Below are positions 50,136-59,206 of a DNA stretch of 64,000 bases, piece after piece. Both the position numbers and the translations under genes were made by a program. The notes below the pieces were generated by a model, which was not told where the DNA came from, ran no database searches, and saw only the letters and a list, made by a program, of their open reading frames with translations. Numbering within the stretch: the stretch's first letter is position 1; every line of letters begins with the position of its first letter. Origin of the DNA: Streptomyces sp. NBC_00102. Its GTDB lineage: Bacteria; Actinomycetota; Actinomycetes; Streptomycetales; Streptomycetaceae. Location: positions 310,001 to 374,000 of the forward strand of contig NZ_JAPEMC010000002.1 in NCBI RefSeq assembly GCF_026343115.1, written 5' to 3'.

Positions 50136-50539
50136 TCCAGCAGCGGGGAAACATGGACTGGATGCTCAAGGAGCTGGCCGACGACGTTCCGAGCATCCAC
50201 CAGATCGTGGTGCTCTCCTCGGACGGACTGCGGATCGCCATGCACGGCGGGGACCCGGACGTCGGCGACCGACTGGCCGCGGCCTGCGCCGGCCTCCAGA
50301 GTCTGGCCGCCGCGGTCGCCACCGAAATCCCCTACAGCGACGGGCTGATGAAGCTCGTCGTCATCGAGGTCACCGGCGGGTTCTTCTACCTGATGGCGGC
50401 CGGCACCGGTGCCTATCTCGCGGTGCTCGCCGGTGAGACCGTCGACGCCGGGCTCGTCGGCGCGCGGATGCGCGACATGGTCGTCCGGATCGGGGCCCAT
50501 CTGACCAGCCCGCCGCGCCACGACGGGCAGGCCGGATGA
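50132..50539 (+). CDS. cvnB: Conservon roadblock/LC7 protein CvnB
   Basis: A 135-aa Roadblock/LC7-domain protein (DWMLKELADDVPSIHQIVVLSSDGLR, YSDGLMKLVVIEVTGGFFYLM), like MglB, a partner and probable regulator of the small GTPase CvnD. GTG 50132 is supported by GGGAG and the GTGA overlap with cvnA. Its stop overlaps the cvnC ATG (ATGA, 50536-50539). Confidence 0.95.
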   Translation: MIQQRGNMDWMLKELADDVPSIHQIVVLSSDGLRIAMHGGDPDVGDRLAAACAGLQSLAAAVATEIPYSDGLMKLVVIEVTGGFFYLMAAGTGAYLAVLAGETVDAGLVGARMRDMVVRIGAHLTSPPRHDGQAG

Positions 50540-50907
50540 ACGCTCCCCGACGGGAACGCCGTAATGCCGACCCGGCGCTCAACGATCCCGAGCGCCTGTA
50601 CGTCATCACCGGCGATCTTGACGGCAGCGAGCGGGCGGCGCTCGACCTGGTCACCATGGTCGTCGCCCAGGCGGAACCCTCACCGACGTTCCAGCCCGAG
50701 CAGGCCGCGATCCTGCGGCTCTGCCAGGCACCTCTGTCGGTCGCCGAGATCTCCGCGTATCTCGGCCTCCCGTTCAGTGTCGTCACCTCCCTCCTGACCG
50801 AATTACTCGCGACCGAACTGATCGAATCGCGCGCACCCATCGTCCGCGCCACTCTCCCCGACAGGTCCCTTCTCGAAGCGGTGATGCATGGACTTCAGAA
50901 GCTCTGA
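50536..50907 (+). CDS. cvnC: Conservon DUF742 protein CvnC
   Basis: A 123-aa DUF742 protein with the family's RLYVITGD.. near the start, a winged-helix-like core (LRLCQAPLSVAEISAYLGLPFSVVTSLLTEL) and the end LLEAVMHGLQKL. It forms part of the CvnA-D complex. It overlaps cvnD by 20 bp, normal for conservons. Confidence 0.95.
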   Translation: MNAPRRERRNADPALNDPERLYVITGDLDGSERAALDLVTMVVAQAEPSPTFQPEQAAILRLCQAPLSVAEISAYLGLPFSVVTSLLTELLATELIESRAPIVRATLPDRSLLEAVMHGLQKL

Positions 50908-51502
50908 CACGATCACCGGCCCCCGTACCGAGGACGTCCTGCCCACCACGGCCACCGCCGCGGTGAAGGTCGTGATCGTCGGCGGGTTCGGGGTCGGCAA
51001 GACGACCATGGTCGGTTCGGTCAGTGAGATCCGGCCCCTGACGACCGAAGAGACCATGACGCAGGCCGGTGTCGGCGTCGACGACAACGCCGGGGTGGAG
51101 AGCAAGACCGCCACCACCGTCGCCATGGACTTCGGCCGGATCAGCCTCAGCGAGGAACTGATCCTCTACCTGTTCGGCACGCCGGGCCAGGAACGATTCT
51201 GGTTCCTCTGGAACGGCCTCTTCGAGGGCGCCCTCGGCGCCGTCGTGCTCATCGACACCCGCCGCCTCGAAACCAGCTTCGACGTCATCGGACGCCTGGA
51301 GGAGCGCGGGGTGCCGTTCGTCGTCGCCGTCAACACCTTCCCCGACGCCCCGCACCATCCGGTCGAGTCGCTGCGGCGGGCGCTCGACCTGCCCGACGAA
51401 GTTCCCATGATCGACTGCGACGCGCGGCTACGGGCGTCGAGCCGGGACGTGCTGATGACGCTCATGCGCTACCTGCACAGCCTGGCCGTACCCCTCGTAT
51501 GA
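50888..51502 (+). CDS. cvnD: Conservon small GTPase CvnD
   Basis: A 204-aa Ras-like GTPase. The P-loop is GGFGVGKTT (residues 32-40), switch II GTPGQERFWFLW (97-108), with VVAVNTFPDAP in place of the usual NKxD. A threonine-rich switch I (TTEETMTQAG) and DFGRISL strand precede. It is the effector end of the conservon complex. Confidence 0.95.
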   Translation: MDFRSSDTITGPRTEDVLPTTATAAVKVVIVGGFGVGKTTMVGSVSEIRPLTTEETMTQAGVGVDDNAGVESKTATTVAMDFGRISLSEELILYLFGTPGQERFWFLWNGLFEGALGAVVLIDTRRLETSFDVIGRLEERGVPFVVAVNTFPDAPHHPVESLRRALDLPDEVPMIDCDARLRASSRDVLMTLMRYLHSLAVPLV

Positions 51503-51632
51503 CGTCCCGGCGGCCGGGCGGACCGTCCGGCCGGCCGCCCCGGACACGAGCCGCGCGTCGCTTGGAAGTCCCCCTCTCCGCCGGCGCGGCTCTCCCGCGC
51601 GAATCCTGTGAAGCCTCATCCCTGGAGCCACT

Positions 51633-53150
51633 GTGACAACCCCCTTCTCCCACGAACCCGGAGCGCCCGCGGGAGCCGCCCCGCCGCCCGGATGCCCCGC
51701 CCACGGACTCGGCCCCGGCGGGCTGCGCCGCTACTACGGCGCCGAGGTGGAGAACGACATCGTCGGGCTGAACGAGAAGCTGCGCGCCGAACACGGCAGC
51801 GTCGCCCCGGTGCTGCTCCACGGTGACGTACCCGCCTGGCTCGTCCTCGGCCACAGCGAGAACCTCTACGTCACCCGCACCCCCTCGCAGTTCTCCCGCG
51901 ACTCCCGGCGCTGGCGCGCCCTGCAGGACGGCAGCGTGGGCCCCGAGCACCCGCTCGCGCCGATCTTCACGTACCAGCCCGTCTGCGTCTTCGCGGACGG
52001 CGCGACCCATGAGCGCCAGCGCGGCGCGATCACCGACAGCATGGGCCGGATCGACACCCGCGGCGTGCGGCGCCACATCAACCGGTTCAGCAACCGCCTC
52101 GTCAACGACTTCTGCCTCAAGGGCACCGCCGACATCGTCAGCCAGTTCGCCGAACACCTGCCGATGATGGTCATGTGCGCGATCTTCGGCATGCCGGAGG
52201 AGTACGACGACCGGCTGGTGCAGGCCGCCCGTGACATGACCCGCGGCACCGAGACCGCCGTCACCAGCAACGCCTACGTCGTCGGCGTGCTCACCCGGCT
52301 CGTGGAGCGCCGCCGCGGCGCCGCGGAGTCCGACTTCGCCAGCTGGCTCGTCGAACACCCCGCCAGGATGAGCGACATCGAGGTCATCGAGCACCTGCGC
52401 CTCACCCTCATCGCCGCGTACGAGTCCACCGCCAACCTCATCGCCAACGTGATCCGGATGGTGCTGACCGACCCCCGCTTCCGGGCCCGGCTCAGCGGAG
52501 GCCACATGACCGTCCCCGAGGCGGTGGAGCAGACCCTCTGGGACGAGCCGCCGTTCTCCGCGGTCTTCGGCCGCTGGGCGGTCGGCGACACCGAACTCGG
52601 CGGGAAGCAGATCAAGGCCGGCGACGCCATGCTCATCAGCATCGCGGGCGCCAACAGCGACCCCGCCGTCCGGCCCGACCTCAGCGCCGGCATGGAGGGC
52701 AACCGCGCCCACCTCGCCTTCAGCGGCGGCCCCCACGAGTGCCCCGGCCAGGACATCGGCCGCGCGATCGCGGACGTCGGGGTCGACGCGCTGCTCATGC
52801 GGCTGCCCGACCTCGAACTCGCCGTGGACGAGAGCGAACTGCGTTGGCTGGGCAACATCATGTCGCGTCATCTGACCGAACTCCCGGTCCAGTTCGCGCC
52901 CAGCCCCCAGCAGGAGATCGACGACGAACCCATGACCGCGATGGCCGCCCGTTCCGGCCCCCGCAGCGACTGGGAGATCTCGTCCGCGTCACCGGGCGCA
53001 CCCGGGGGACCCGGCCGTACACCCGTCGGGCAGGACACCGCCGCGGCCCCGGCCGAAGGCGACCCGGCCCCCGCCATTCCGGAGCAGCGCACCCGTAGCA
53101 CCACGGGCCGCCTGTGGCACGCCGTCTCCAGCTGGTGGAAGGGCTACTGA
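51633..53150 (+). CDS. Cytochrome P450, CYP157-like, lacking the ExxR motif
   Basis: A 505-aa P450-fold protein 130 bp after cvnD. The heme loop FSGGPHECPGQDIGRA is intact with C370 as thiolate ligand, and the I-helix has LTLIAAYESTANL. The K-helix, where EALR is expected, reads EQTLW (residues 299-303), so both the Glu and Arg of ExxR are replaced. This is the hallmark of the CYP157 family found in Streptomyces conservons, whose reported motif is EQSLW. A ~95-residue disordered C-terminal extension ends in the aromatic WHAVSSWWKGY, possibly membrane-associating. Substrate unknown. Confidence 0.93.
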   Translation: MTTPFSHEPGAPAGAAPPPGCPAHGLGPGGLRRYYGAEVENDIVGLNEKLRAEHGSVAPVLLHGDVPAWLVLGHSENLYVTRTPSQFSRDSRRWRALQDGSVGPEHPLAPIFTYQPVCVFADGATHERQRGAITDSMGRIDTRGVRRHINRFSNRLVNDFCLKGTADIVSQFAEHLPMMVMCAIFGMPEEYDDRLVQAARDMTRGTETAVTSNAYVVGVLTRLVERRRGAAESDFASWLVEHPARMSDIEVIEHLRLTLIAAYESTANLIANVIRMVLTDPRFRARLSGGHMTVPEAVEQTLWDEPPFSAVFGRWAVGDTELGGKQIKAGDAMLISIAGANSDPAVRPDLSAGMEGNRAHLAFSGGPHECPGQDIGRAIADVGVDALLMRLPDLELAVDESELRWLGNIMSRHLTELPVQFAPSPQQEIDDEPMTAMAARSGPRSDWEISSASPGAPGGPGRTPVGQDTAAAPAEGDPAPAIPEQRTRSTTGRLWHAVSSWWKGY

Positions 53151-53189
53151 CCGACCGGCACCGGGGCACCCCAGGCGCCCCGGAACGCG

Positions 53190-53212
53190 ACGTGCCGGGC
53201 GGCCCGGCACGT
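53190..53212 (+). terminator. Hairpin after the conservon P450
   Basis: A perfect 10-bp stem ACGTGCCGGG/CCCGGCACGT with a CGG loop, starting 40 bp after the P450 stop. Confidence 0.6.
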
Positions 53213-53286
53213 GACGCGGGCCGGACCCCCGGCCCGCCGCCCTCGTGTCCCGGCGCACCGCGGCCGGACCCGTACCATCGAGCAGC

Positions 53287-54633
53287 GTGAAGCTGACAAT
53301 TCTTGGCGGTGGCGGATTCCGGGTCCCTCTGGTGTACGGGGCACTTCTCGGCGATCACGCGGAGGGCCGCGTCTCCCGGGTCACCCTCTACGACACGGAC
53401 CACGACCGCCTCGCGGCCGTCGCCCGGGTGCTGGACGAACAGGCCCGGGGAGTGCCGGACGCCCCCGCGGTCCTGGCCACCACCGACCTGGACGAGGCCC
53501 TGAGGGGCGCCGACTTCGTCTTCTCGGCGATCCGGGTCGGTGGACTCGCGGGCAGGGCCGCCGACGAACGGGTGGCCCTGGACGCCGGGGTGCTGGGGCA
53601 GGAGACCGTCGGCGCGGGCGGCATCGCGTACGGGCTGCGCACCGTTCCCGTCGCCGTCGACCTCGCCCGCCGCATCGCCCGGCTCGCCCCGGAGGCCTGG
53701 GTCATCAACTTCACCAACCCGGCGGGCATGGTCACCGAGGCGATGTCCCGGCACCTGGGAAACCGGGTCGTCGGCATCTGCGACACCCCGGTGGGGCTCG
53801 GCCGCCGCATCGCCCGGGTCCTCGGCGCCGACCCGGAACGCGCCTGGATCGACTACGCGGGCCTCAACCACCTCGGCTGGGTCCAGGGCCTGTACGTGAA
53901 CGGGCGGGACGAGCTTCCCCGGCTCCTCGCCGACGAGACCCTGCTCGGCTCTTTCGAGGAGGGCAGACTCTTCGGCACCGACCTGATCCGCTCGCTGGGC
54001 GCCGTCCCCAACGAGTACCTGCACTACTACTACTTCAACCGGGAAGCCGTCCACGCCTACCAGCGGGCGGAGCTGACCCGGGGCGCCTTCCTGCGCGAGC
54101 AGCAGCAGGGCTTCTACGCGCGGATGCGCGAGCCAGGCACCCCGCCCCTGGCCACCTGGGACCGTACCCGTGCCGAGCGCGAGGCGACCTACATGTCGGA
54201 GAACCGCGAGGTCGCGGGGGCCGGGGAGCGCGCCGCGAGCGACCTCGAATCCGGCGGATACGAACAGGTAGCGCTCGCCCTGATGCGGGCCGTCGCCCGC
54301 AACGAGCGCACCTCCCTCATCCTCAACGTCCGCAACGGCACCACCCTTCCGGTGCTCGACGCGGACGCCGTGGTCGAAGTGCCCTGCCTCGTCGACGCGA
54401 ACGGCGCCCATCCGGTGGCCGTCAGCCCGCTCCCGTACCACGCGGCCGGACTCGTCACCTCCGTGAAGGCCGTCGAACGCGCGGTGCTGGAAGCGGCCGC
54501 GAGCGGCTCACGCTCCGCCGCCGTACGGGCGTTCGCGCTGCACCCGCTCGTGGACTCCGTCACCGTGGCCCGCGAGCTGCTCGACGCGTACACCGAGGCC
54601 CACCCCCAACTGGCCTACCTCGACAGGCCCTGA
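53287..54633 (+). CDS. GH4 6-phospho-beta-glucosidase-like protein
   Basis: A 448-aa family 4 glycosidase, which uses NAD+ and a divalent metal in a redox elimination mechanism. The N-terminal Rossmann loop is KLTILGGGGFRVPLVYG. NFTNPAGMVTEA, GICDTPVG (metal-binding Cys) and YAGLNHLGW (metal-binding His) are all present. It most resembles the 6-phospho-beta-glucosidase branch. GTG 53287 is chosen because the Rossmann strand begins there; TACCAT lies eight bases before it, suggesting a leaderless message. No PTS gene is in the window. Its last 19 bp overlap the convergent DUF4132 gene. Confidence 0.9.
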   Translation: MKLTILGGGGFRVPLVYGALLGDHAEGRVSRVTLYDTDHDRLAAVARVLDEQARGVPDAPAVLATTDLDEALRGADFVFSAIRVGGLAGRAADERVALDAGVLGQETVGAGGIAYGLRTVPVAVDLARRIARLAPEAWVINFTNPAGMVTEAMSRHLGNRVVGICDTPVGLGRRIARVLGADPERAWIDYAGLNHLGWVQGLYVNGRDELPRLLADETLLGSFEEGRLFGTDLIRSLGAVPNEYLHYYYFNREAVHAYQRAELTRGAFLREQQQGFYARMREPGTPPLATWDRTRAEREATYMSENREVAGAGERAASDLESGGYEQVALALMRAVARNERTSLILNVRNGTTLPVLDADAVVEVPCLVDANGAHPVAVSPLPYHAAGLVTSVKAVERAVLEAAASGSRSAAVRAFALHPLVDSVTVARELLDAYTEAHPQLAYLDRP

Positions 54634-57600
54634 CCCCCCACCGTGACGGTCCGGCCCGTGATTCCGGCCGGACCGTCGACGGCGGGGGCCCGACGGACTC
54701 CCCCGAGCACCGTCAGGTCGAAGAGCGCCTCGGACGCCGTCACCGGGTCCAAGCCGCCGAACAGGTGGCTGTACGTCGCGTGCGGCCAGTGGTCCCCGGG
54801 CCGGTCGCCGAGCCAGACCGCTTCCAGCCGCTGCTCGGGAAAGGCATCCGGGGAGCCGGCCACGATGCCCTCGTAGAAGCCGACGACCAGGTACACATCC
54901 TCGCCGAGCCGCTTGGAGATCCACCCCTCGACCCCGGCATCCTGCGGCACGCCCCGCACCCAGCCGCGCCGCTCCAGGCCCAGCACCGCGACCGTGGGCA
55001 CGGTGACGCCCTCGAAGCGGGCCAGCCGGTTGCTCGTCCGCTCCTCGTCCGTCAGGGCGAAGACCCCGCGCTCCAGCTGGAGGAACGGCTGGGACAGCCC
55101 CCGGCGGGCGAAGACCTCGGACCAGGCCTTCAGCCCGTCGCCGAGGTGGAGCGGGTGGGCCAGCCGGACACGCCCGCCGGCGGGCAGCACGAACACCTCG
55201 TCGCGCACATCGGCCGGCGTCCGGTCCCCGGTGACCCGGAACGCGGTCGTCGTGCCCCGCCACTCGCTCAGCCAGACCAGCCGCCGCACCAGGTGACCCA
55301 CCAACGGGTGGGCCACGAAAAGGTCCTGGAACTCCCGCACCGTCCAGGAACGGCCCGAGACCATGGCGGCCTCCAGGCGACGGACCTGTCCGGGGGCGAC
55401 CGTCCGTACGTCCTTCTTCAGCGCCAGGAACCTCTTCCGCCCCTCCGAGGCCAGATCCCCGTCGTCCCGGGCCACCGGGGCCGGCAGATCCTTGCGCCGC
55501 TTCCCCGAACCGTCCAGGACGTACGGGCTCAGGCGTTCGTCGAAGCCGACGGTGAACCGGCGCGGGCCGTAGTCCACGACCGTCGTGCCGTCCGCGTCCA
55601 GCCCGAAGTCCGGCACCAGCCGGTCCGAGAGCTGGTCGGTGGTGAGCCCCAGCACCGCGGCCACCTCGGCGATCTTCTCCTGGGCCCGTGTCTTCAGCGC
55701 CTTGAACTTCACCCGCTGCCCGATGCCGTGCAGATGCAGCAGCGCGGCATCGCTGCCGATCGCCGCCAGCACGTCCAGCCCCTCGACCGCCCGGTGGTGC
55801 GCGCCCTCGCCCGGCCAGGCCCGCACCACCGGCGTCAGCCGCCGGACGGTCTCGTCGTTCCCGACCTCACCCAGGACGTACAGCGCCCACGACTCCCGGG
55901 CCGGAAGCCGCGCGTCGAGCCACTGCTCGAAGACGGCCCACGCGAACTCCGCGAGCGAGACCGGATCGGTGGCCCCGCGCAGCGCCGCGAGCCCCGGGTA
56001 GACCTCACCCGGCCGGGAGAGCGCGAACATCGTCAGGGCGGTGCGCACCACCTCGGCGGGCAGCGCCTCGCCCCCACGTGTCAGGAGCTGCGGCAGGAGA
56101 CCCGGCTCCGCCCAGTTCGGCAGGACCGGCAGCTTCTCGGGCAGCGCGCGCTCCAGCGGGTCGCTGACCAGCAGTGCGTCGACGGACCGCACCACGTCCG
56201 CGCCGTAGCGGACCGCGGCCTCCCGGACCGTCCGCTCGCCGTGCACCGCCGCGATCTGGAGCAGCGCCCGCTCGGCCGCGCGCCGCGGCGCACCGGGCCT
56301 GCCGACCGCGTCCGGTACGAGGAACACCGCCGCCGCCGCACCGTGGCGCGCGAACCACGCCCGGGTCGTCGCCGCGGTGGACTTCAGCCGGGCCGCCCAG
56401 TCCGCCATGTGCCGGGCGACGGCCGCGTCCGCGAACGGCAGTAACAGGGCCGCCATGGTGCTCGGCTGGCGGGGGACGGTGCGCAGCAGGAGGGGGAGGG
56501 CGTCGATCCCGAACCGGGCGACAATCGGCCTGAGTGTGTCCGCCCCGTCCCAGAGATCCGTGGGCGCCCAGGTCGCCAGGGCCGGCGCGACGCGCTCCAC
56601 GGGCGCGTGCAGGAAGATCCACGCGGGCCGCAGCCCGGTGCTGTTCAGCCCTTCGAGCTGGGAGGAGAAGACCTTCTCGTAGTCGCCGTCGTGCTGCGGG
56701 CGGGTGTACCAGGTGGAACATCGCGCCCACTCCTCCTCCTCGCCGGGGAGCCAGCGCAGCTCCGGCGCGGGGAGGGCGACCTCACGGGTGTCCACCGGGG
56801 TGGCGGCACCGGCGCGCGGCCGGGCCCACGGAGGCCGCGTGAGACCGGAGGGCAGGGACGCGAGGGACGCTTCGGGGAAGCGGGACACCGGGTTCAGCAA
56901 CGGGCCCACCACCTCCGTCAGATCACCGGGCAGCGACGGCAGGAGGGCGGACACCAGCGCACGGTGAGTGCTGATGTGGGCGTGCAGCAGCTGCCGCGAG
57001 GCACGCGACCTCGTCGGGGTGTTGTACCGGACGTCGGCGGAGAGCAGCCGCAGGGCCCGCACCGGGTAACGGCGCATCGCGTCGAGCAGCGCCGCACGGA
57101 CCTGCTTCAGCTCCTTGTGGTGCAGCAGGACGTTGAAGGCCTCGTCGGTGGGGAGTTCGGTGAGGGCCGCGGAGACCGCCTTGACGCCCTCGGCGTAGTA
57201 CTGGCCGTGGTCGAGGTACTTCCGGAGCATCGGCGCGACGGCCGTCCCGAGGCCGTCGGCGAGCGTCGCGATCACGGCGAGGGTGTGGTCCGGACGGTAC
57301 GAGAGCCTGGCCAGCTGGTCGGCCGAGTTCAGGGAGCAGAGCACCATGCGCTGCAGGACGTAGTGGTCCTCGGCGAGTACGGCCGGCTCCGACAGGAGGG
57401 CGTCGACCCACTCCTTCTCGCTGGGCGCCAGGAACGCGGCGGTGATCCGCTGGTGGCTGTCGCGGCGGGCGGCGGCGAGCGCCGCCACGGTGGCGCGGTA
57501 AGTGGACTCGTCCGTCGCGGCGATGTGCGCGCGGGCCCGGGCCGCCACGTTCAGCGAGCCGTGGTGCCAGTGCATGGAGGAGGAGAGGGAGACCCGCTTG

Positions 57601-58373
57601 AGCGACCCCTTCACCCGTCGTCCCAGGGCGTAGTAGCTGTGCGCCTTGATGGTCTGGAGCTCTTGGGCCGCGCGAGCGGCGAACGGCAGCCCGTGCTCCG
57701 CCACCCAGGTGTCCACCCAGCTCGAAGGAGCCGCCTCGCCCAGGGAGACGACGGCCGCCAGCGCGGCGGCCCCGGCGGGTGAGGGGCTGCCGGCGAGGTG
57801 GGCCCGGGTCGCGTCGACGAGGTCCGGGTCCGAGCCGGGCTCGGTGAGGATCAGCTCGATCCAGGCGGCCTCACCGGCGATCCGCTCCACGACCTGGGCC
57901 AGGGCCTCCTCACCGGGCACGCTCAGGGCCCGGGGGCAGCCGCCGCGCCGCGGGTAGAGCACCCGGCGCCAGCTCAGCGGGAGTTCGAAGGTGTTCTCGT
58001 CCGGCAGCGCCGGTGCTCCCCGCTCTCCGGACGGGACCGAGGCCACGGGTGCGGTGTGCGGGTGCGCGGTGCCGGCGGCCAGGGGCGCGGCCGGGGCGGA
58101 GGCGGACGCCGCCACCTCCTCGTACCCCTTGCGTTCCTTCTCCGCTATGGTCCGACGCACCTTGGCGCGGGCGGCCTCCTCGGAGTCGTACTCCTGGGTC
58201 CGGGTGCGTCCCTCGGACCCGCAGCGGCCGTACCGCACGGTGACCGCGACGCCGACCGCCCCGGTCTCCCAGAACTTCGACGCAGTGCCTTCCACCAGCT
58301 CCCAGCGCCGCATCCGCCCCGCCTTCTTCCCTGTACCGCCCGCCGAGCGGCGGGTCTGGATCGCTGCGTTCAT
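54615..58373 (-). CDS. Large WGR + DUF4132 (MolR-like) protein
   Basis: A ~1252-aa cytoplasmic protein. An N-terminal WGR domain (RRWELVEGTASKFWETGAVG, then VTVRYGRCGSEGRTRTQEYDSEEAARAKV, residues ~22-80) is joined by an Ala/Pro linker to a long helical-repeat region and a C-terminal DUF4132 domain (FLALKKDVRTVAPGQVRRLE, WLSEWRGTTTAFRVTGDRTPADV). WGR domains bind DNA ends in PARPs; DUF4132 proteins (E. coli MolR relatives) are uncharacterised. The start is uncertain: GTG 58388, ATG 58373 and ATG 58313 are all in frame. Its stop lies inside the 3' end of the GH4 gene. Confidence 0.8.
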   Translation of the reverse strand: MNAAIQTRRSAGGTGKKAGRMRRWELVEGTASKFWETGAVGVAVTVRYGRCGSEGRTRTQEYDSEEAARAKVRRTIAEKERKGYEEVAASASAPAAPLAAGTAHPHTAPVASVPSGERGAPALPDENTFELPLSWRRVLYPRRGGCPRALSVPGEEALAQVVERIAGEAAWIELILTEPGSDPDLVDATRAHLAGSPSPAGAAALAAVVSLGEAAPSSWVDTWVAEHGLPFAARAAQELQTIKAHSYYALGRRVKGSLKRVSLSSSMHWHHGSLNVAARARAHIAATDESTYRATVAALAAARRDSHQRITAAFLAPSEKEWVDALLSEPAVLAEDHYVLQRMVLCSLNSADQLARLSYRPDHTLAVIATLADGLGTAVAPMLRKYLDHGQYYAEGVKAVSAALTELPTDEAFNVLLHHKELKQVRAALLDAMRRYPVRALRLLSADVRYNTPTRSRASRQLLHAHISTHRALVSALLPSLPGDLTEVVGPLLNPVSRFPEASLASLPSGLTRPPWARPRAGAATPVDTREVALPAPELRWLPGEEEEWARCSTWYTRPQHDGDYEKVFSSQLEGLNSTGLRPAWIFLHAPVERVAPALATWAPTDLWDGADTLRPIVARFGIDALPLLLRTVPRQPSTMAALLLPFADAAVARHMADWAARLKSTAATTRAWFARHGAAAAVFLVPDAVGRPGAPRRAAERALLQIAAVHGERTVREAAVRYGADVVRSVDALLVSDPLERALPEKLPVLPNWAEPGLLPQLLTRGGEALPAEVVRTALTMFALSRPGEVYPGLAALRGATDPVSLAEFAWAVFEQWLDARLPARESWALYVLGEVGNDETVRRLTPVVRAWPGEGAHHRAVEGLDVLAAIGSDAALLHLHGIGQRVKFKALKTRAQEKIAEVAAVLGLTTDQLSDRLVPDFGLDADGTTVVDYGPRRFTVGFDERLSPYVLDGSGKRRKDLPAPVARDDGDLASEGRKRFLALKKDVRTVAPGQVRRLEAAMVSGRSWTVREFQDLFVAHPLVGHLVRRLVWLSEWRGTTTAFRVTGDRTPADVRDEVFVLPAGGRVRLAHPLHLGDGLKAWSEVFARRGLSQPFLQLERGVFALTDEERTSNRLARFEGVTVPTVAVLGLERRGWVRGVPQDAGVEGWISKRLGEDVYLVVGFYEGIVAGSPDAFPEQRLEAVWLGDRPGDHWPHATYSHLFGGLDPVTASEALFDLTVLGGVRRAPAVDGPAGITGRTVTVGGQGLSR

Positions 58374-58461
58374 TCTGGAACCGACCACTGACAGTGCCGT
58401 GCGACGGCGGACCGGGCCGCTCCGGACGTACGGGCACGGGCCGGCCGGACCGAAGGTCCGC

Positions 58462-58911
58462 TCAGGGCGCGGTGACCGCCCGCAGGCGCCCCGGCGCCCC
58501 CCAGCTCGGCGTCACCCCGGCCACCTGGCACACCATCAGGAAGAGCGGGATCGGAGGCGTGTACGGGGTCCGGCTGTCCGGCCCGTGGATGAGCCGGGGC
58601 CGGGGCACCGGTACGTAACCCCCCGCCGCGTAGGCGACCGGCTCGGGCCAGTCCAGGTCCTGGTCGGACCCCGCGGGAACGATCCACCACCACACGTCCT
58701 CGGCTTCGAACACGCAGCCGGTGCGTGGGAGATGGGACATCAGGTGGAACCCGTGCCGGGCCGGGACGCCCACCGCGTCGTACCCCAGGCTCGTGCTCAG
58801 CTCCGGGGGCAGGGGCAGCCGCGCCCGCGCGGGACCCGTGCCGCCCTCGACCTCCGCGGCCGGGGAAGCGTGGCGGCCCCCGCGCAGCCGGGACAGCGCG
58901 TTCCTCAGCAC
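58462..58911 (-). CDS. Hypothetical protein, 149 aa
   Basis: A soluble protein with a basic Arg-rich N-terminus (LRNALSRLRGG) and a compact Trp/Pro-rich core containing GCVFEAEDVWWWIVPAGSDQ and LIHGPDSRTPYTPPIPLF. Not recognised. It follows the same strand as the DUF4132 gene, about 90 bp upstream of that gene's start, and may be cotranscribed with it. Confidence 0.55.
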   Translation of the reverse strand: MLRNALSRLRGGRHASPAAEVEGGTGPARARLPLPPELSTSLGYDAVGVPARHGFHLMSHLPRTGCVFEAEDVWWWIVPAGSDQDLDWPEPVAYAAGGYVPVPRPRLIHGPDSRTPYTPPIPLFLMVCQVAGVTPSWGAPGRLRAVTAP

Positions 58912-59119
58912 GGCTGCTCCTCCCCGGGCCGCCCGGACGCTTCGGCGCCCGGACGGGACCCCGCGGGCTGAGGGACGAGCGCACTGCCAGGTGCCACGAC
59001 CGAATCCTCACAGTGGTTGCGACGTCACACCCGGACCTCGACGCAGGGGAGAGGTGCGGACGTGACCGAACGAATTGGTTCAGTCATCAACTCTCCCCCT
59101 GACGCGGACACTTGGCAAG

Positions 59120-59146
59120 GGGCACTCTGAAAAATGCAGAGTGCCC
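59120..59146. promoter_or_regulatory. Perfect inverted repeat upstream of the first DUF5753 regulator
   Basis: GGGCACTCTG (59120-59129) and CAGAGTGCCC (59137-59146) form a perfect 10-bp dyad with a 7-nt A-rich spacer, 60 bp before the regulator's start. It is a candidate operator for autoregulation; it could also fold in RNA. Confidence 0.6.
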
Positions 59147-59206
59147 GTGTCTTTGTCGTCACCCGCATGGCACACTGCTGACAGAAGAGACCATCGGAGG
59201 TCCGAA

